Shown: positions 53,450-63,371, counted from the stretch's first letter. The stretch is 64,000 nt of DNA from Rhodobacter sp. 24-YEA-8 (GCF_900105075.1 NZ_FNSK01000001.1:1501001-1565000), one strand, 5' to 3'. Numbers and translations: made by a program. The notes: a model not told the origin generated them from the letters alone.

Positions 53450-56302
53450 TTACTCTGCCGCCACCCGCCGCGGCTTCAGCATCGGGCCGAGATAGCGCCC
53501 GGTATGGCTGGCCGCGACCCTCGCAACCTCTTCCGGAGTGCCGCTCGCGACAATCTGCCCACCGCCATCGCCGCCCTCGGGGCCGATATCAATGACCCAG
53601 TCGGCGGTCTTGATGACGTCGAGATTATGCTCGATCACCACGACCGTATTGCCCTGATCGACCAGGGAATGCAGCACCTCGAGAAGCTTCCTCACATCCT
53701 CGAAATGCAGGCCCGTGGTCGGCTCATCGAGGATATAGAGGGTGCGGCCCGTGGCGCGACGGCTGAGCTCTTTTGAGAGTTTCACCCGCTGCGCTTCGCC
53801 CCCGGAAAGCGTCGTCGCCTGCTGGCCGACCTTGATATAGCCAAGGCCCACCTCGCATAGCGCATCCATCTTTTCCCGGATCGAGGGCACCGCCTGGAAG
53901 AAATCACGCGCATCTTCGCAGGTCATATCAAGAACGTCAGCGATGCTCCTGGTCTTGAACTTGATTTCCAGCGTCTCGCGATTGTAGCGCTGCCCCTTGC
54001 AGGTCTCGCAGGTGACATAGACATCGGGGAGGAAATGCATCTCGATCTTGATGACGCCATCGCCCTGACAGGCCTCACATCGCCCGCCTTTGACGTTGAA
54101 CGAGAACCGCCCCGGCCCATAGCCGCGCGCTTTCGCCTCGGGCAGGCCCGAAAACCAGTCACGAATATGAGTGAAGGCGCCGGTATAAGTCGCTGGATTA
54201 GACCGCGGCGTTCGCCCGATGGGGCGCTGGTCGATATCAATGACTTTGTCGAGATGCTCGAACCCTTTGATCGTCTCGCAGGGCGCCGGCGTCTCATGCG
54301 CGCCATTCAGCCGGATCGCAGCTGTCTTGTAGAGCGTCTCGATGGTCAGGGTCGATTTGCCGCCCCCGGATACCCCCGCGACACAGACAAATTCGCCCAG
54401 CGGGAATTCGGCGGTCACGTTTTTGAGGTTATTCCCGGAAGCCTTTACAACCGTAAGCTTTTTCCCGTTCCCCTTGCGACGTTCTTTGGGCACTGCAATC
54501 TCGCGCTGCCCCGAAAGATACTGGCCGGTCAGGCTGTCGGGATTGGCCGCGATCTCGGCCGGCGTGCCGCGCGCGATGATCTGCCCGCCATGGACACCAG
54601 CCCCGGGGCCGATGTCGAAAACATAATCCGCCTCGCGGATCGCATCCTCGTCATGTTCGACCACAAGCACGGAATTGCCCTGATCGCGCAACCCTTTCAG
54701 GGTCGTAAGCAACCGGTCATTGTCGCGCTGATGCAACCCGATCGAAGGTTCATCCAGCACGTAAAGCACGCCCGTCAGCCCCGATCCGATCTGGCTCGCC
54801 AGCCGGATCCGCTGACTTTCACCGCCGGAAAGCGTGCCGGCATTACGCGCCATCGTCAGATAGTTCAGCCCGACATTCACAAGGAATCCAAGGCGTTCGC
54901 GTATTTCCTTGAGAATTGCCTTTGCGATTTCATTCTGCTGACCGGTGAGCGTCTCATGCGCCGTCGAGATCCAGTCAAACGCTTCCTGGATCGATTTTTG
55001 CACCACCTGACCGATATGCAGCCCGGCGATTTTCACCGCCAGCGCCTCGGGTTTCAGACGGTAGCCGTTGCAGGAAGAACAGGGCCGATTGTTCTGATAC
55101 CGCTCCATTTCCTCGCGCGACCAGGTGCTGTCGGTCTCGCGGTAACGGCGTTCCATATTGGGGATGATCCCCTCGAAAAGACGGCGCACCTTATAGACGC
55201 GCCCATTCTCATCATAGGTGAAGTCAATCTCCTCACCCTTTGATCCATAAAGGAAAAGCTGGCGGATCTGTTCTGGCAGGTCGCGCCATTTGGTCTTTTT
55301 GTCAAAGCCATAATGCTTGGCCAGACAATCGACCGTCTGGGTGAAATAGGCCGATTTCGATTTCGCCCAGGGGGCAATCGCGCCTTGCAGGATCGAGAGG
55401 CCCTGATCGGGCACCACGAGACGCTCGTCGAAGAACAGCTCCACCCCCAGCCCGTCACAGGACGGGCATGCCCCGAAAGGTGCGTTGAAGGAAAACAGCC
55501 GCGGCTCGATTTCGGCGATGGTAAAGCCGGAAACCGGGCAGGCGAATTTTTCGGAATAGGTTTTCCGTTCGGCGTCCTCATCGGCCATTTCGATCACGGC
55601 GATGCCATCGGCAAGGTTCAGCGCGGTGCGGAAGCTGTCGGCAAGCCGCACCTCAAGCCCCTCGCGCACCACGATGCGGTCGACCACCACGTCGATATTA
55701 TGGCGGAATTTCTTGTCGAGTGTCGGAGGCTCTTCCAGCTCGTAGAATTCGCCATTCACCTTGACGCGCTGGAAGCCCTGTTTACGAAGTTCCAGGAATT
55801 CCTTCTTATATTCGCCCTTACGGTCGCGCACGATGGGGGCCAGAAGGTAGGCGCGGGTGCCTTCCGGCATCGCCATCACCGCATCGACCATATCCTGCAC
55901 CTGCATCGCGGTGATCGGCAGCCCGGTCGCCGGCGAATAAGGCACGCCGACACGCGCGAACAACAGACGGAGGTAATCGTAGATTTCAGTGACCGTCCCC
56001 ACTGTCGAACGCGGGTTCTTCGAGGTGGTCTTCTGCTCAATCGAAATCGCCGGGCTCAGGCCCGAGATATGGTCGACATCGGGCTTTCCGGCCATGTCGA
56101 GGAACTGGCGCGCATAGGCCGAAAGGCTCTCGACATAGCGGCGCTGCCCTTCGGCATAGATCGTGTCAAAGGCCAGCGAAGATTTTCCCGAGCCCGACAG
56201 CCCGGTGATCACCACGAACTGATCGCGCGGAATATCAAGATCGACGTTCTTCAGATTATGTTCGCGCGCGCCGCGCACTTCGATAAACTTATGCTCGGCC
56301 AT
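53450..56302 (-). CDS. uvrA: Excinuclease ABC subunit A
   Basis: A 950-residue damage sensor. Two ABC modules are present: Walker [20 protein letters not shown] and, in the second, [18 protein letters not shown]; signatures [18 protein letters not shown] and [17 protein letters not shown]; Walker [17 protein letters not shown] and [16 protein letters not shown]. Zinc-binding Cys pairs are [15 protein letters not shown] and CEACQG...CETCKG. It works with UvrB and UvrC in nucleotide excision repair. The ATG at 56302 ([11 protein letters not shown]) is the family start; MM from 56305 is possible. It is preceded by a LexA box. Confidence 0.97.
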   Translation of the reverse strand: MAEHKFIEVRGAREHNLKNVDLDIPRDQFVVITGLSGSGKSSLAFDTIYAEGQRRYVESLSAYARQFLDMAGKPDVDHISGLSPAISIEQKTTSKNPRSTVGTVTEIYDYLRLLFARVGVPYSPATGLPITAMQVQDMVDAVMAMPEGTRAYLLAPIVRDRKGEYKKEFLELRKQGFQRVKVNGEFYELEEPPTLDKKFRHNIDVVVDRIVVREGLEVRLADSFRTALNLADGIAVIEMADEDAERKTYSEKFACPVSGFTIAEIEPRLFSFNAPFGACPSCDGLGVELFFDERLVVPDQGLSILQGAIAPWAKSKSAYFTQTVDCLAKHYGFDKKTKWRDLPEQIRQLFLYGSKGEEIDFTYDENGRVYKVRRLFEGIIPNMERRYRETDSTWSREEMERYQNNRPCSSCNGYRLKPEALAVKIAGLHIGQVVQKSIQEAFDWISTAHETLTGQQNEIAKAILKEIRERLGFLVNVGLNYLTMARNAGTLSGGESQRIRLASQIGSGLTGVLYVLDEPSIGLHQRDNDRLLTTLKGLRDQGNSVLVVEHDEDAIREADYVFDIGPGAGVHGGQIIARGTPAEIAANPDSLTGQYLSGQREIAVPKERRKGNGKKLTVVKASGNNLKNVTAEFPLGEFVCVAGVSGGGKSTLTIETLYKTAAIRLNGAHETPAPCETIKGFEHLDKVIDIDQRPIGRTPRSNPATYTGAFTHIRDWFSGLPEAKARGYGPGRFSFNVKGGRCEACQGDGVIKIEMHFLPDVYVTCETCKGQRYNRETLEIKFKTRSIADVLDMTCEDARDFFQAVPSIREKMDALCEVGLGYIKVGQQATTLSGGEAQRVKLSKELSRRATGRTLYILDEPTTGLHFEDVRKLLEVLHSLVDQGNTVVVIEHNLDVIKTADWVIDIGPEGGDGGGQIVASGTPEEVARVAASHTGRYLGPMLKPRRVAAE

Positions 56303-56350
56303 CATCACACCGCCATCTCGACACTCAGGGGATAAACGCGAAAGAGAGAT

Positions 56351-56400
56351 AGGATAAAATCTGCGCCGCGCCAACTGCAATTCGTGAACGAAATATGAAC
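56351..56400 (-). promoter_or_regulatory. uvrA promoter with LexA (SOS) operator
   Basis: On the plus strand 56386-56400 reads GAAC-N7-GAAC, the alphaproteobacterial LexA box (GTTC-N7-GTTC on the other strand). On the minus strand a sigma-70 promoter follows: TTGCAG (complement of 56375-56380), 18 bases, TATCCT (complement of 56351-56356). The operator lies just upstream of the -35. LexA would repress uvrA until DNA damage. Confidence 0.8.
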
Positions 56401-56520
56401 ATTATTCAACTTAGCGGGGCCTGCGCATTTTGGCGCCAGCGCCCGTGCAGACGATGCCCCTCCGGACAGCACAGGCCGGCGCGGCCCTGAAACCTGCGCA
56501 ACAGGCGGACCGAGACCGAA

Positions 56521-57262
56521 GTGTCGCGGAGACTCTGCATCGGCTCGCTCCGGTGGGACATGATCGGGTGCAGTCCGGCGGTGATGCGGCAGGGCCCGGA
56601 TCTGCCTGGTCGCATCACCCGCCTGCCGGCCCGCATCGCGCTGAATATCGCTATGGAGCTGGCGCGGTTTGGCTTCGGCCCCGAGAATCTGACGCTGATC
56701 AGCCGCGACGCCGAAGGTGATGACCTGATCCGTGCCTGGTGTCGGCACCGGATTTGCCTCGCGATCTGAGGATCTGCCGACCGACCGCAATCTGGCGGTC
56801 GAAGCTCCGAACAGGCTGATCGCCGCCGTCTCCGAAGCCCATTCGCTGGCACCGGCCGGCGCGTCTTCTTGCCACTCTCGAAGACGGTCGGCCTGGCTCC
56901 GCGATCGCGCCCCGGACCGGCATGATCGCGCCTGACGGCAATCTGACTGAAGCGCTGCTCGCGGAAATCGCCGCCTCACCCCTGTTTCGCGAGGCCGAAC
57001 TGAAGATTGCCCCGGCAAGGGCGGAAGGCTGCGCCCGCTGCTCACCCATCCCGGCGCGACGCTCTATCTCCATCCCGAAGAGGCCGGGCTGCTGGCAGGA
57101 GCTCCTTGTGACAGCGCGGCCGCGGCGGCCGAAGCCTGCCGTTTAAGACCCACCGTTTCCGTCTGCCCGCCGCATGTCCTCGTGACCCGGGTGACAGGCG
57201 CCGGCGACACTTTCATGGCCGCCCATATCTCGGCCGAACTGCGCGGGCGCGGACCCGCGAGG
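56521..57262 (+). pseudogene. psuK: Decayed pseudouridine kinase (PfkB family)
   Basis: Pieces of one PfkB-type kinase lie in order but in different frames. They are SRRLCIGSLRWDMIGCSPAV with RITRLPARIALNIAMELARF (56521-56745), SEDLPTDRNLAVEAPNRLIA (about 56750-56860), PDGNLTEALLAEIAASPLFR (from about 56930), and HPEEAGLLAGAPC (about 57065-57110). The catalytic segment VLVTRVTGAGDTFMAAHI (about 57175-57230) closes the series. At least four frameshifts or small deletions separate them, and the C-terminal end is missing. The enzyme would phosphorylate pseudouridine. Confidence 0.8.
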
Positions 57263-58018
57263 CGACCATGCGTGTCACCCTCCTGACCGCCGCCAGGGCC
57301 GAGGCTGAAATCCGCATCGCCGGCGGCGGCGGCGTCCCCGCGACCATGGCTGTGCTCGGGGGGCGTATCCATATCGGGCTGACCGAGGCCGAACTGAACA
57401 CCCCTTGCCAGTTCACCGATGTGGCGCAGCTTTCGCGCGCCGATCTCGTGGCATGCGTGGTCCGGGCCGGCACTGGCGCGACGACGCTGGCGGCGACGAT
57501 GATCTGCGCGCGTCTCACCGGGATCACCACTTTCGCAATGGGCGGCATCGGCGGTGTGCATCGTGGTGCCGAGACCAGTTTCGATCTCTCTGCCGATCCC
57601 CAGGAAATCGCCCGATCCCCTGTGACAGTGGTAGCTGCAGGCTCAAATCGAATCTCCACCTGCCGAAGACCCTGGAATATCCTGAAAGCGCCGGTGTGCC
57701 GCTGATCGCTTTTGGCCGGGACGATCTGCCGGCCTTCTGGGCGCGCGACCCGGGCCAGAAGGTGCCCCTGCGCATGGATGATCCGGCGCAGATCGCGGTG
57801 GCGCCGGCCAGCCGGTGGTCTACCAGATCTCCCGGAACATAAGACCCCGCTGCCCGAAGTCGCGGCGTATCACATCACGGCAAAACAGGTGACGCCCATC
57901 CTTCCCAACCGGATCTGTGAGCGGACCGGCACTCGCGCGCTGGCCGCGAATGTCGGACTGGTGCTGAACACTGCCCGGCGCACCTCCCGGAACGCGGCAG
58001 CTTCGGTAAAACACGCCT
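57263..58018 (+). pseudogene. psuG: Decayed pseudouridine-5'-phosphate glycosidase
   Basis: The N-terminal ~50 residues, including the ESTIITHG-type region, are lost at a deletion joint next to psuK. The frame from 57268 then gives PATMAVLGGRIHIGLTEAEL, DVAQLSRADLVACVVRAG and the signature FAMGGIGGVHRGAETSFDLS. Near 57640 it shifts: LPKTLEYPESAGVPLIAFGR, PAFWARDPGQKVPL. A third frame closes with VTPILPNRICERTG and ALAANVGLVLNTARR. The intact enzyme splits pseudouridine 5'-phosphate into uracil and ribose 5-phosphate. Confidence 0.85.
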
Positions 58019-58097
58019 GATCTGTATGGATTTTCCCGGATCGCCCATTGCGCGGGGGGGGCAGCCCCCCCTAGATTAGCGCTATCAGGGAGTTAGC

Positions 58098-58790
58098 ATG
58101 TCCGATCCGATCCTGCCCATTCCGCCCCAAAAGCGCGGATTTTTCGCAAGCCTCAGGGCCAGTTTCCTCACCGGCCTTGTCGTCGTCTTGCCGGTCGGGC
58201 TGACGCTCTACCTCGTCTGGGCGGTGATTGGCTGGATCGACGGCTGGATTCTGCCGCTGATCCCGGCTTATTGGCAGCCCGATGCGGTGCTTTTGCGCTA
58301 TCTCGGGCCAGAATATGAATTCCCGGTGCGCGGCGTGGGCGTGCTCGTTTTCCTGATCTTCACCATTCTGGTCGGCTGGATCGCCAAGGGGCTGATCGGG
58401 CGTTCGATCATCCGCAAGGCCGAGACCATGGTCGACCGGATGCCGGTGGTCCGGTCGGTTTACGGCGCGATCAAACAGGTGGCCGAAACCTTCTTCAACA
58501 AGAAGGAAACCAGTTTCGACAAGGCCTGTCTGGTCGAGTTTCCCCGCCCCGGCTCCTGGGCGCTTGGTTTCATCTCGACGCGCCCGAAAGGCGAGATCGC
58601 GGAACGCCTCGGGACGCTGGGCGGCGAGATGTCGGCGGTGTTTGTCGGGCTGACGCCCTTCACCAGCGGCATGCTCATCTTTGTGCCGACGCGGGAACTG
58701 GTGATCCTTGATGAGACCGGCGTGGATGATGCAGCCAAGCTGATCGTCTCGGGCGGGCTGGTCTATCCGACCCCGAAAGAGCTGGTCTGA
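58098..58790 (+). CDS. DUF502 family membrane protein
   Basis: A 230-residue protein with two N-terminal spans (LTGLVVVLPVGLTLYLVWAV and VGVLVFLIFTILVGWIAKGL). A soluble domain follows with RMPVVRSVYGAIKQVAETFF, LVEFPRPGSWALGFIS, VFVGLTPFTSGMLIFVP and VSGGLVYP, all DUF502 marks. Related plant proteins (COV1-like) are also of uncertain biochemical role. An AGGGAG site precedes the ATG. Confidence 0.92.
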   Translation: MSDPILPIPPQKRGFFASLRASFLTGLVVVLPVGLTLYLVWAVIGWIDGWILPLIPAYWQPDAVLLRYLGPEYEFPVRGVGVLVFLIFTILVGWIAKGLIGRSIIRKAETMVDRMPVVRSVYGAIKQVAETFFNKKETSFDKACLVEFPRPGSWALGFISTRPKGEIAERLGTLGGEMSAVFVGLTPFTSGMLIFVPTRELVILDETGVDDAAKLIVSGGLVYPTPKELV

Positions 58791-58806
58791 TCACGGCAAA
58801 GCATCC

Positions 58807-59823
58807 TCAGCCGAACAGGGCGGCCAGATCCACGGAAGATTCGCGTCCGATTTTATCCGAACAATTGTTCAAAAACTCCTCGCCCGAGGTGCGGCCTGCT
58901 TCGAACAACCGTTGAATCAGCGCGCCGGAGGGCTGCAGTTTTGAACTGGCCGAAAGGTCGTTCATCAGCCGATCGTCAAGAACCATATGGAGGCGCAGAT
59001 CCTTCATCTGGCCTGGCAGGACTCGGCCCTCGGCAATCAGCCGTCTGACAAAGGCAATCGAGCGCAACTCTGACAGAAGCGTCGCGTTGAAGCTAATCTC
59101 ATTGATCCGGTTCTGGATCTCGAGCGGCGTCTCGGGCAGAGACTCGCGCCGCAGCGGGTTGACATGCACGATCAGAATATCGTCTGGCAGCGCCCGGTCA
59201 TAAAGCGGCCAGAGCGAGGGATTGCCGGCGAAACCGCCATCCCAATAGGCCTCGCCACCGATCTCGACCGCCTGGAAGACCGAGGGCAGACAGGCCGAGG
59301 CCATCAGCGCCTCGGGCGTGATCTCATCGCCCCGGAAGATGCGGGCCTTGCCGGTGCGGACATTAGTGGCGCCAATGAAAAGCGCGGGGCCGGCAGCGGT
59401 GCAGACATGGCTGAAATCGAGGTCACGGATGACCGGCTCCAACGGATTGCGCCAGGCTGAACCCCAAGAATAGGGGCTGTAGATCTGCGCCGCCATACCC
59501 TGCGGGCTGACGGGCATCAGCGCCTCGGTCACATCCTGCACCATGCGCATCATTGGCAGGAAAGGCTGAAACCAGGGCAGCAAAACACGAAAGTCACCGA
59601 TATCCGCGATATCGTCCCAGAGCCGGCGCAGCCGCTTGCGCGCGGCCTCGCGCCCGCCTGCAACCAGTCCGGCCTTCAGCGCCGCGCCATTCAGCGCCCC
59701 CGCAGAGGTGCCGCTGATCGCAGCGAACTCCAGGTCCGTCTCCTCGAGAAGCCGGTCAAGAACGCCCCAGGTATAGGCGCCATGCGCGCCTCCCCCCTGC
59801 AATGCAAGGCTGATGGCCGTCAT
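58807..59823 (-). CDS. Patatin-like phospholipase
   Basis: A 338-residue lipase. The oxyanion loop is LQGGGAHGAYTWGVLD, the nucleophile elbow ISGTSAGALNGAAL (Ser in GTSAG) and the catalytic Asp lies in YWDGGFAGNPSLWPLYD (DGG). No signal peptide or membrane span is visible, so it is likely cytosolic. It hydrolyses acyl lipids; in PHB-producing bacteria some relatives act on storage granules. It is convergent with the DUF502 gene. Confidence 0.9.
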   Translation of the reverse strand: MTAISLALQGGGAHGAYTWGVLDRLLEETDLEFAAISGTSAGALNGAALKAGLVAGGREAARKRLRRLWDDIADIGDFRVLLPWFQPFLPMMRMVQDVTEALMPVSPQGMAAQIYSPYSWGSAWRNPLEPVIRDLDFSHVCTAAGPALFIGATNVRTGKARIFRGDEITPEALMASACLPSVFQAVEIGGEAYWDGGFAGNPSLWPLYDRALPDDILIVHVNPLRRESLPETPLEIQNRINEISFNATLLSELRSIAFVRRLIAEGRVLPGQMKDLRLHMVLDDRLMNDLSASSKLQPSGALIQRLFEAGRTSGEEFLNNCSDKIGRESSVDLAALFG

Positions 59824-59946
59824 AGATCCTCCTCTTTCAGCTGCCCTGACATCCCGCCGCCGCGTCAGCGCCGTTTCTTGTAGAGGAAACGGTCCGGATC
59901 CTGTACAGGATCCGGGGCGCGCCCCGCATGGTGCTGTCGTAACGCC

Positions 59947-60720
59947 CTAAAGCGCGGTCCAGCCTCCATCGACCGAGATCGTCGTCCCGGTCACCTGGGA
60001 CGCATAATCCGAACACAGCCAGACCACGGTGCCGCCGATCTGTTCCGTGGTCACGAACTGGCGCGAGGGCTGGCGTTCCAGCATCACCTCACGGATCACG
60101 GTGTCGCGATCCATATCATGAACTTTCATCTGGTCGGGGATCTGCGCCTCGATCAGCGGCGTCAGGACATAGCCCGGGCAGACCGCGTTACAGGTGATTC
60201 CCTGCCCCGCGGTCTCCAGCCCGACGGTCTTTGTCATGCCCACCACCCCATGTTTCGCGGTGACATAGGCCGATTTGAACGGGCTTGCCGTCAGCCCATG
60301 CGCCGAAGCGATATTGACCACCCTGCCCCAGCCCTTTGCCCTCATCCCCGGCAGCGCCACCGCCGTTGTGTGGAAGGCCGAGTTCATATTGATCGCGATG
60401 ATCCGGTCCCAGGTCTCGACCGGAAACTCATCGATCGGGGCCACATGCTGGATGCCCGCATTGTTGACAAGGATATCGCAGCCGCCTGCCTGTTCCACCA
60501 GCGCCCGCGCCTGCGCGCCCGAGGAAAGATCGGCCTGGATATAGCGCGCCTTCACCCCGAATCTTTCGGTGAAACTCTTCGCGAGATCGTGATCTTCCGC
60601 GCGATCGGTGAAGCTGTTGAGGATAATTTCGGCTCCCGCCTTCGCAAGTTCCTCAGCGATTCCGAGACCGATTCCCGAATTCGAACCGGTGATCACCGCG
60701 CGTTTTTCCCTCAGATCCAT
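59947..60720 (-). CDS. 3-hydroxybutyrate dehydrogenase
   Basis: A 257-residue short-chain dehydrogenase. The cofactor motif TGSNSGIGLGIAEELAKAGA, the catalytic Ser region GRVVNIASAHGLTASPFKSA and YVTAKHGVVGMTKTVGLET (Y-x3-K) are present. CNAVCPGYVLTPLIEAQIPDQ is typical of bacterial D-3-hydroxybutyrate dehydrogenase (BdhA). It oxidises 3-hydroxybutyrate to acetoacetate with NAD, a step in poly-hydroxybutyrate use. The ATG at 60720 is chosen over 60735 because the family starts near LREKRAVITG. The patatin gene lies downstream on the same strand. Confidence 0.92.
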   Translation of the reverse strand: MDLREKRAVITGSNSGIGLGIAEELAKAGAEIILNSFTDRAEDHDLAKSFTERFGVKARYIQADLSSGAQARALVEQAGGCDILVNNAGIQHVAPIDEFPVETWDRIIAINMNSAFHTTAVALPGMRAKGWGRVVNIASAHGLTASPFKSAYVTAKHGVVGMTKTVGLETAGQGITCNAVCPGYVLTPLIEAQIPDQMKVHDMDRDTVIREVMLERQPSRQFVTTEQIGGTVVWLCSDYASQVTGTTISVDGGWTAL

Positions 60721-60845
60721 GACCCGATACTCCATGCTGCACCTGCAAGGAACTCTAGCGTCTGAACCCGGGAATTCCAGCAAGGATTGGTAAATCTATG
60801 GTGTTCTCAGGCTGCCCGCTCTTGCATCACATATGGCCTTTGGGC

Positions 60846-60922
60846 CAAAAAAAACGCCGGCGCTAGGCCGGCGTTAAGTCGTTGAGGCAGGTTTCATACA
60901 GGCAAGAAACCTATCGAGCAGT
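60846..60922 (-). ncRNA. Candidate small RNA gene (~75 nt)
   Basis: On the minus strand a promoter (see 60929-60957) is followed by a hairpin with perfect 7-bp arms (AGGTTTC/GAAACCT, 60889-60912). Then comes a single-stranded stretch, and then a Rho-independent terminator with 9-bp GC-rich arms (60853-60861 and 60867-60875) and eight Ts (60847-60854 as As on plus). No reading frame of any length fits. The whole unit is about 75 nt. The family is not recognised. Expression is inferred only from these signals. Confidence 0.6.
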
Positions 60923-60928
60923 GAGTCT

Positions 60929-60957
60929 TATATAGTCCTCTCTGCGCCGATGGCCAA
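60929..60957 (-). promoter_or_regulatory. Sigma-70 promoter of the candidate sRNA
   Basis: On the minus strand, TTGGCC (complement of 60952-60957), exactly 17 bases, then TATATA (complement of 60929-60934). The likely start of transcription is near 60922. It lies back to back with the gene for the family-5 binding protein. Confidence 0.6.
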
Positions 60958-61035
60958 GCTAAAAGTTTGAAAACCCTGGCCCCTCGGCTTAGGGTCGCGC
61001 CAATACACCATGACGGCCCAGGGATTGTTTCCACT

Positions 61036-62880
61036 ATGTCGACCGAATCTCCCCTGCGACCGATGCGCGGCAGCCCGGCTCTTATGGGGGCTCTTGCCGG
61101 CCTGCTTATGGCGGCTTTGATGCCGCACCCTGCAGTTGCAGAACCAAAGCATGGCATAGCTATGTACGGAGAGCCCGCACTCCCCCCTGATTTTGTGTCG
61201 CTGCCCCAGGTCAACGCCGATGCGCCCAAGGGGGGAGCGATCACCATTGCGCTTCCCGGCACCTTTGACAGCCTTAATCCTTTCATCACCTCGGGCCAGC
61301 CGGTTGTCAGCGTCTCTCCCCTGGTGACCGAGACGCTGCTGGGGCGGAATTACGACGAACCCTTCTCGCTTTACGGGCTGCTGGCCGAATCGGTTGAGAC
61401 AGATTCGGCACGGACATACGCAGAATTTACCCTTCGTGAGGCGGCCCGATTCTCTGACGGCTCGCCGGTGACCCCCGAGGATGTGCTCTGGTCTTTCGAG
61501 ACGCTCGGGACCGAAGGCGCGCCGCGCTATCACACTGCCTGGAAAAAGATCGCCAGGGCCGAACAGACCGGCCCGCGCAAGGTGCGGTTCACCTTCACCA
61601 CCGAAGACCGTGAATTGCCGCTGATCCTCGGCCTGCGCCCGATCCTGAAAAAGGCGAGCTGGGACGGGCGCGATTTCACCGCGACCAGCTTTGATCCTCC
61701 GCTCGGCTCCGGCCCCTATCTTGTCGAAAAAGTCGAACGCGGCACCAGTGTCATCTATCGCCGCAATCCCGACTGGTGGGGCAAGGATCTGCCCTTCAAC
61801 CGGGGCCAGTGGAACTTTGACGAGATCCGGTATGAGTATTTTGCCAATCCTCAGGCGATTTTCGAGGCGTTCAAATCCGGCTTCATCACCAGTTTCCGCG
61901 AGACCAACCCCTCGAAATGGGCGACCGCCTATGACTTCCCGGCGCGGCTTGCGGGCGATGTGGTGAAATCGGAAATCCCGCATCACCGGCCCTCGGGGAT
62001 CGAAGGATTCGTGTTCAATACCCGCAACCCGCTGTTCCAGGACTGGCGGGTGCGCGAGGCGCTGATCCAGGCCTTCCATTTCGAATTCGTCAATCAGGTG
62101 ATCAATGGCGGCGTGCAGCCCCGGATCGAAAGCTATTTCTCGAACTCGCCGCTTGGCATGATCCCCGGCACCCCGGCCGAAGGGCTTGAGCGCGCGCTGC
62201 TGGAGCCCTTTGCCGAGAGCCTCACGCCCGGGACGCTGGAAGGCTACCAGCTGCCCTTTGCCAGTGATGAGCGCGATTACCGCCGCAAGCTCAGGGGCTC
62301 GGCGCGGCTTATGGAAGAGGCCGGCTGGCTGGTCGATGACCGGGGCGTGTTGCGCGATGCCGATGGCACCCCGTTCCGCTTTGAGATCCTTCTGAGCGTC
62401 GGCCAGGACGAGCTGATCGCAGTGGCCTCGATCTGGGTCGAGGCGCTGAAACAGCTGGGCGTCGAGGCGCGGGTCTCGATCATCGACGCCGCGCAGATGC
62501 GCGAACGCACCAAGGATTACAATTTCGAGGTCACCCATTACATTCGCTCGCTCTCGCTTTCGCCGGGGAATGAGCTGGTGCTCTATTGGGGTTCGGGCGG
62601 CGTCACGACCCCGGGCAGCGGCAACTGGATGGGGATGAACTCGCCCGCCGCCGACGCGATGATCGCGGCCCTGTTGCGCGCCGACAATCCGGAGGACTTT
62701 CAGGCCGCCGTCCGGGCGCTGGACCGAATCATGACGGCCGGGCGCTATGTCATGCCGATCTGGTATTCCGACCGCGCCCGCATCGCGCATCGCAAAGAGC
62801 TGCACTATCCGGCAAAAATCCCACTCTATGGCGACTGGAACGGGTTCCAGCCGGATACATGGTGGTATCAGGCCGATTGA
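61036..62880 (+). CDS. Extracellular solute-binding protein family 5 (YejA-like)
   Basis: A 614-residue periplasmic binding protein of the oligopeptide class. The signal peptide is LMGALAGLLMAALMPHPAVA. GGAITIALPGTFDSLNPFI, LVTETLLGRNYDEPFSLYGL, FSDGSPVTPEDVLWSFE and DPPLGSGPYLVEKVERG are SBP_bac_5 marks; IYRRNPDWWGKDLPFNRGQW and the closing MPIWYSDRARIAH are seen in YejA. It should bind peptides for an ABC importer, yet no permease or ATPase genes follow here. The frame is open to a TTG at 60967, but the ATG at 61036 suits the signal peptide. Confidence 0.92.
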   Translation: MSTESPLRPMRGSPALMGALAGLLMAALMPHPAVAEPKHGIAMYGEPALPPDFVSLPQVNADAPKGGAITIALPGTFDSLNPFITSGQPVVSVSPLVTETLLGRNYDEPFSLYGLLAESVETDSARTYAEFTLREAARFSDGSPVTPEDVLWSFETLGTEGAPRYHTAWKKIARAEQTGPRKVRFTFTTEDRELPLILGLRPILKKASWDGRDFTATSFDPPLGSGPYLVEKVERGTSVIYRRNPDWWGKDLPFNRGQWNFDEIRYEYFANPQAIFEAFKSGFITSFRETNPSKWATAYDFPARLAGDVVKSEIPHHRPSGIEGFVFNTRNPLFQDWRVREALIQAFHFEFVNQVINGGVQPRIESYFSNSPLGMIPGTPAEGLERALLEPFAESLTPGTLEGYQLPFASDERDYRRKLRGSARLMEEAGWLVDDRGVLRDADGTPFRFEILLSVGQDELIAVASIWVEALKQLGVEARVSIIDAAQMRERTKDYNFEVTHYIRSLSLSPGNELVLYWGSGGVTTPGSGNWMGMNSPAADAMIAALLRADNPEDFQAAVRALDRIMTAGRYVMPIWYSDRARIAHRKELHYPAKIPLYGDWNGFQPDTWWYQAD

Positions 62881-62959
62881 GTGGCTATATTCTCGTGCAG
62901 AAAATCGGGTTCGGGGCCGCGCAGATGGTCCGGCCTTTGGGCAGAAAGGCAGTAAGATC

Positions 62960-63076
62960 ATGAAAAAACTTCTTCTTCTTGGTGCGCTTGTCGCAGGGCT
63001 TGCAGGCTGCAACACGGTTGCGGGCGTGGGCGACGATGTCTCGGGCGGCGCGCGCACCGTGCAGGGCTGGTTCTGA
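62960..63076 (+). CDS. Entericidin-type small lipoprotein
   Basis: A 38-residue peptide from ATG 62960: MKKLLLLGALVAGLAGC with lipobox LAGC, then NTVAGVGDDVSGGARTVQ and a short end. This is the EcnA/EcnB family pattern. In E. coli the pair forms an antidote/toxin couple; in alphaproteobacteria single copies are frequent and probably structural. It follows the binding protein gene by 79 bases. Confidence 0.88.
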   Translation: MKKLLLLGALVAGLAGCNTVAGVGDDVSGGARTVQGWF

Positions 63077-63371
63077 GGCGCTTTCGGTCAAGGGCTTCCG
63101 GCTCTGACCTGAACGCATCTGCGACGACCGCGCCCTTTGGGAGAGCGGTTTCCTGACTTTCCCGACACCACGGGGACCATCCCCTTTCATGCGCCGTCCG
63201 ACTGCGTGTCGGCCACAGGGCTGTGGCACGACTTCGGGGCTGATTTTCTTCCGGTTACACTAAGCCCTCCATGCCTGTGACAGCCCGCGCCCTGGCTTGT
63301 ACCGGGTCGGGCTGCGGACTATGCCGGACGCAGCCGCTTTGCCCCCGCATCCTGCACCGGAGGCCGTCTCG
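63077..63371 (+). other. Gap before acyl-CoA synthetase gene
   Basis: About 295 bases without a supported gene. Several frames are open for 60-110 codons on minus, but none looks like a protein. Confidence 0.4.

Noticed and set aside
51952-53595. 547-codon plus-strand frame opposite potA
   Set aside because: Shadow of the ATPase gene; the composition is unlike a real protein and no domain is visible.
60928-63057. 709-codon minus-strand frame opposite the family-5 binding protein
   Set aside because: Shadow of a gene with strong domain evidence on the plus strand.
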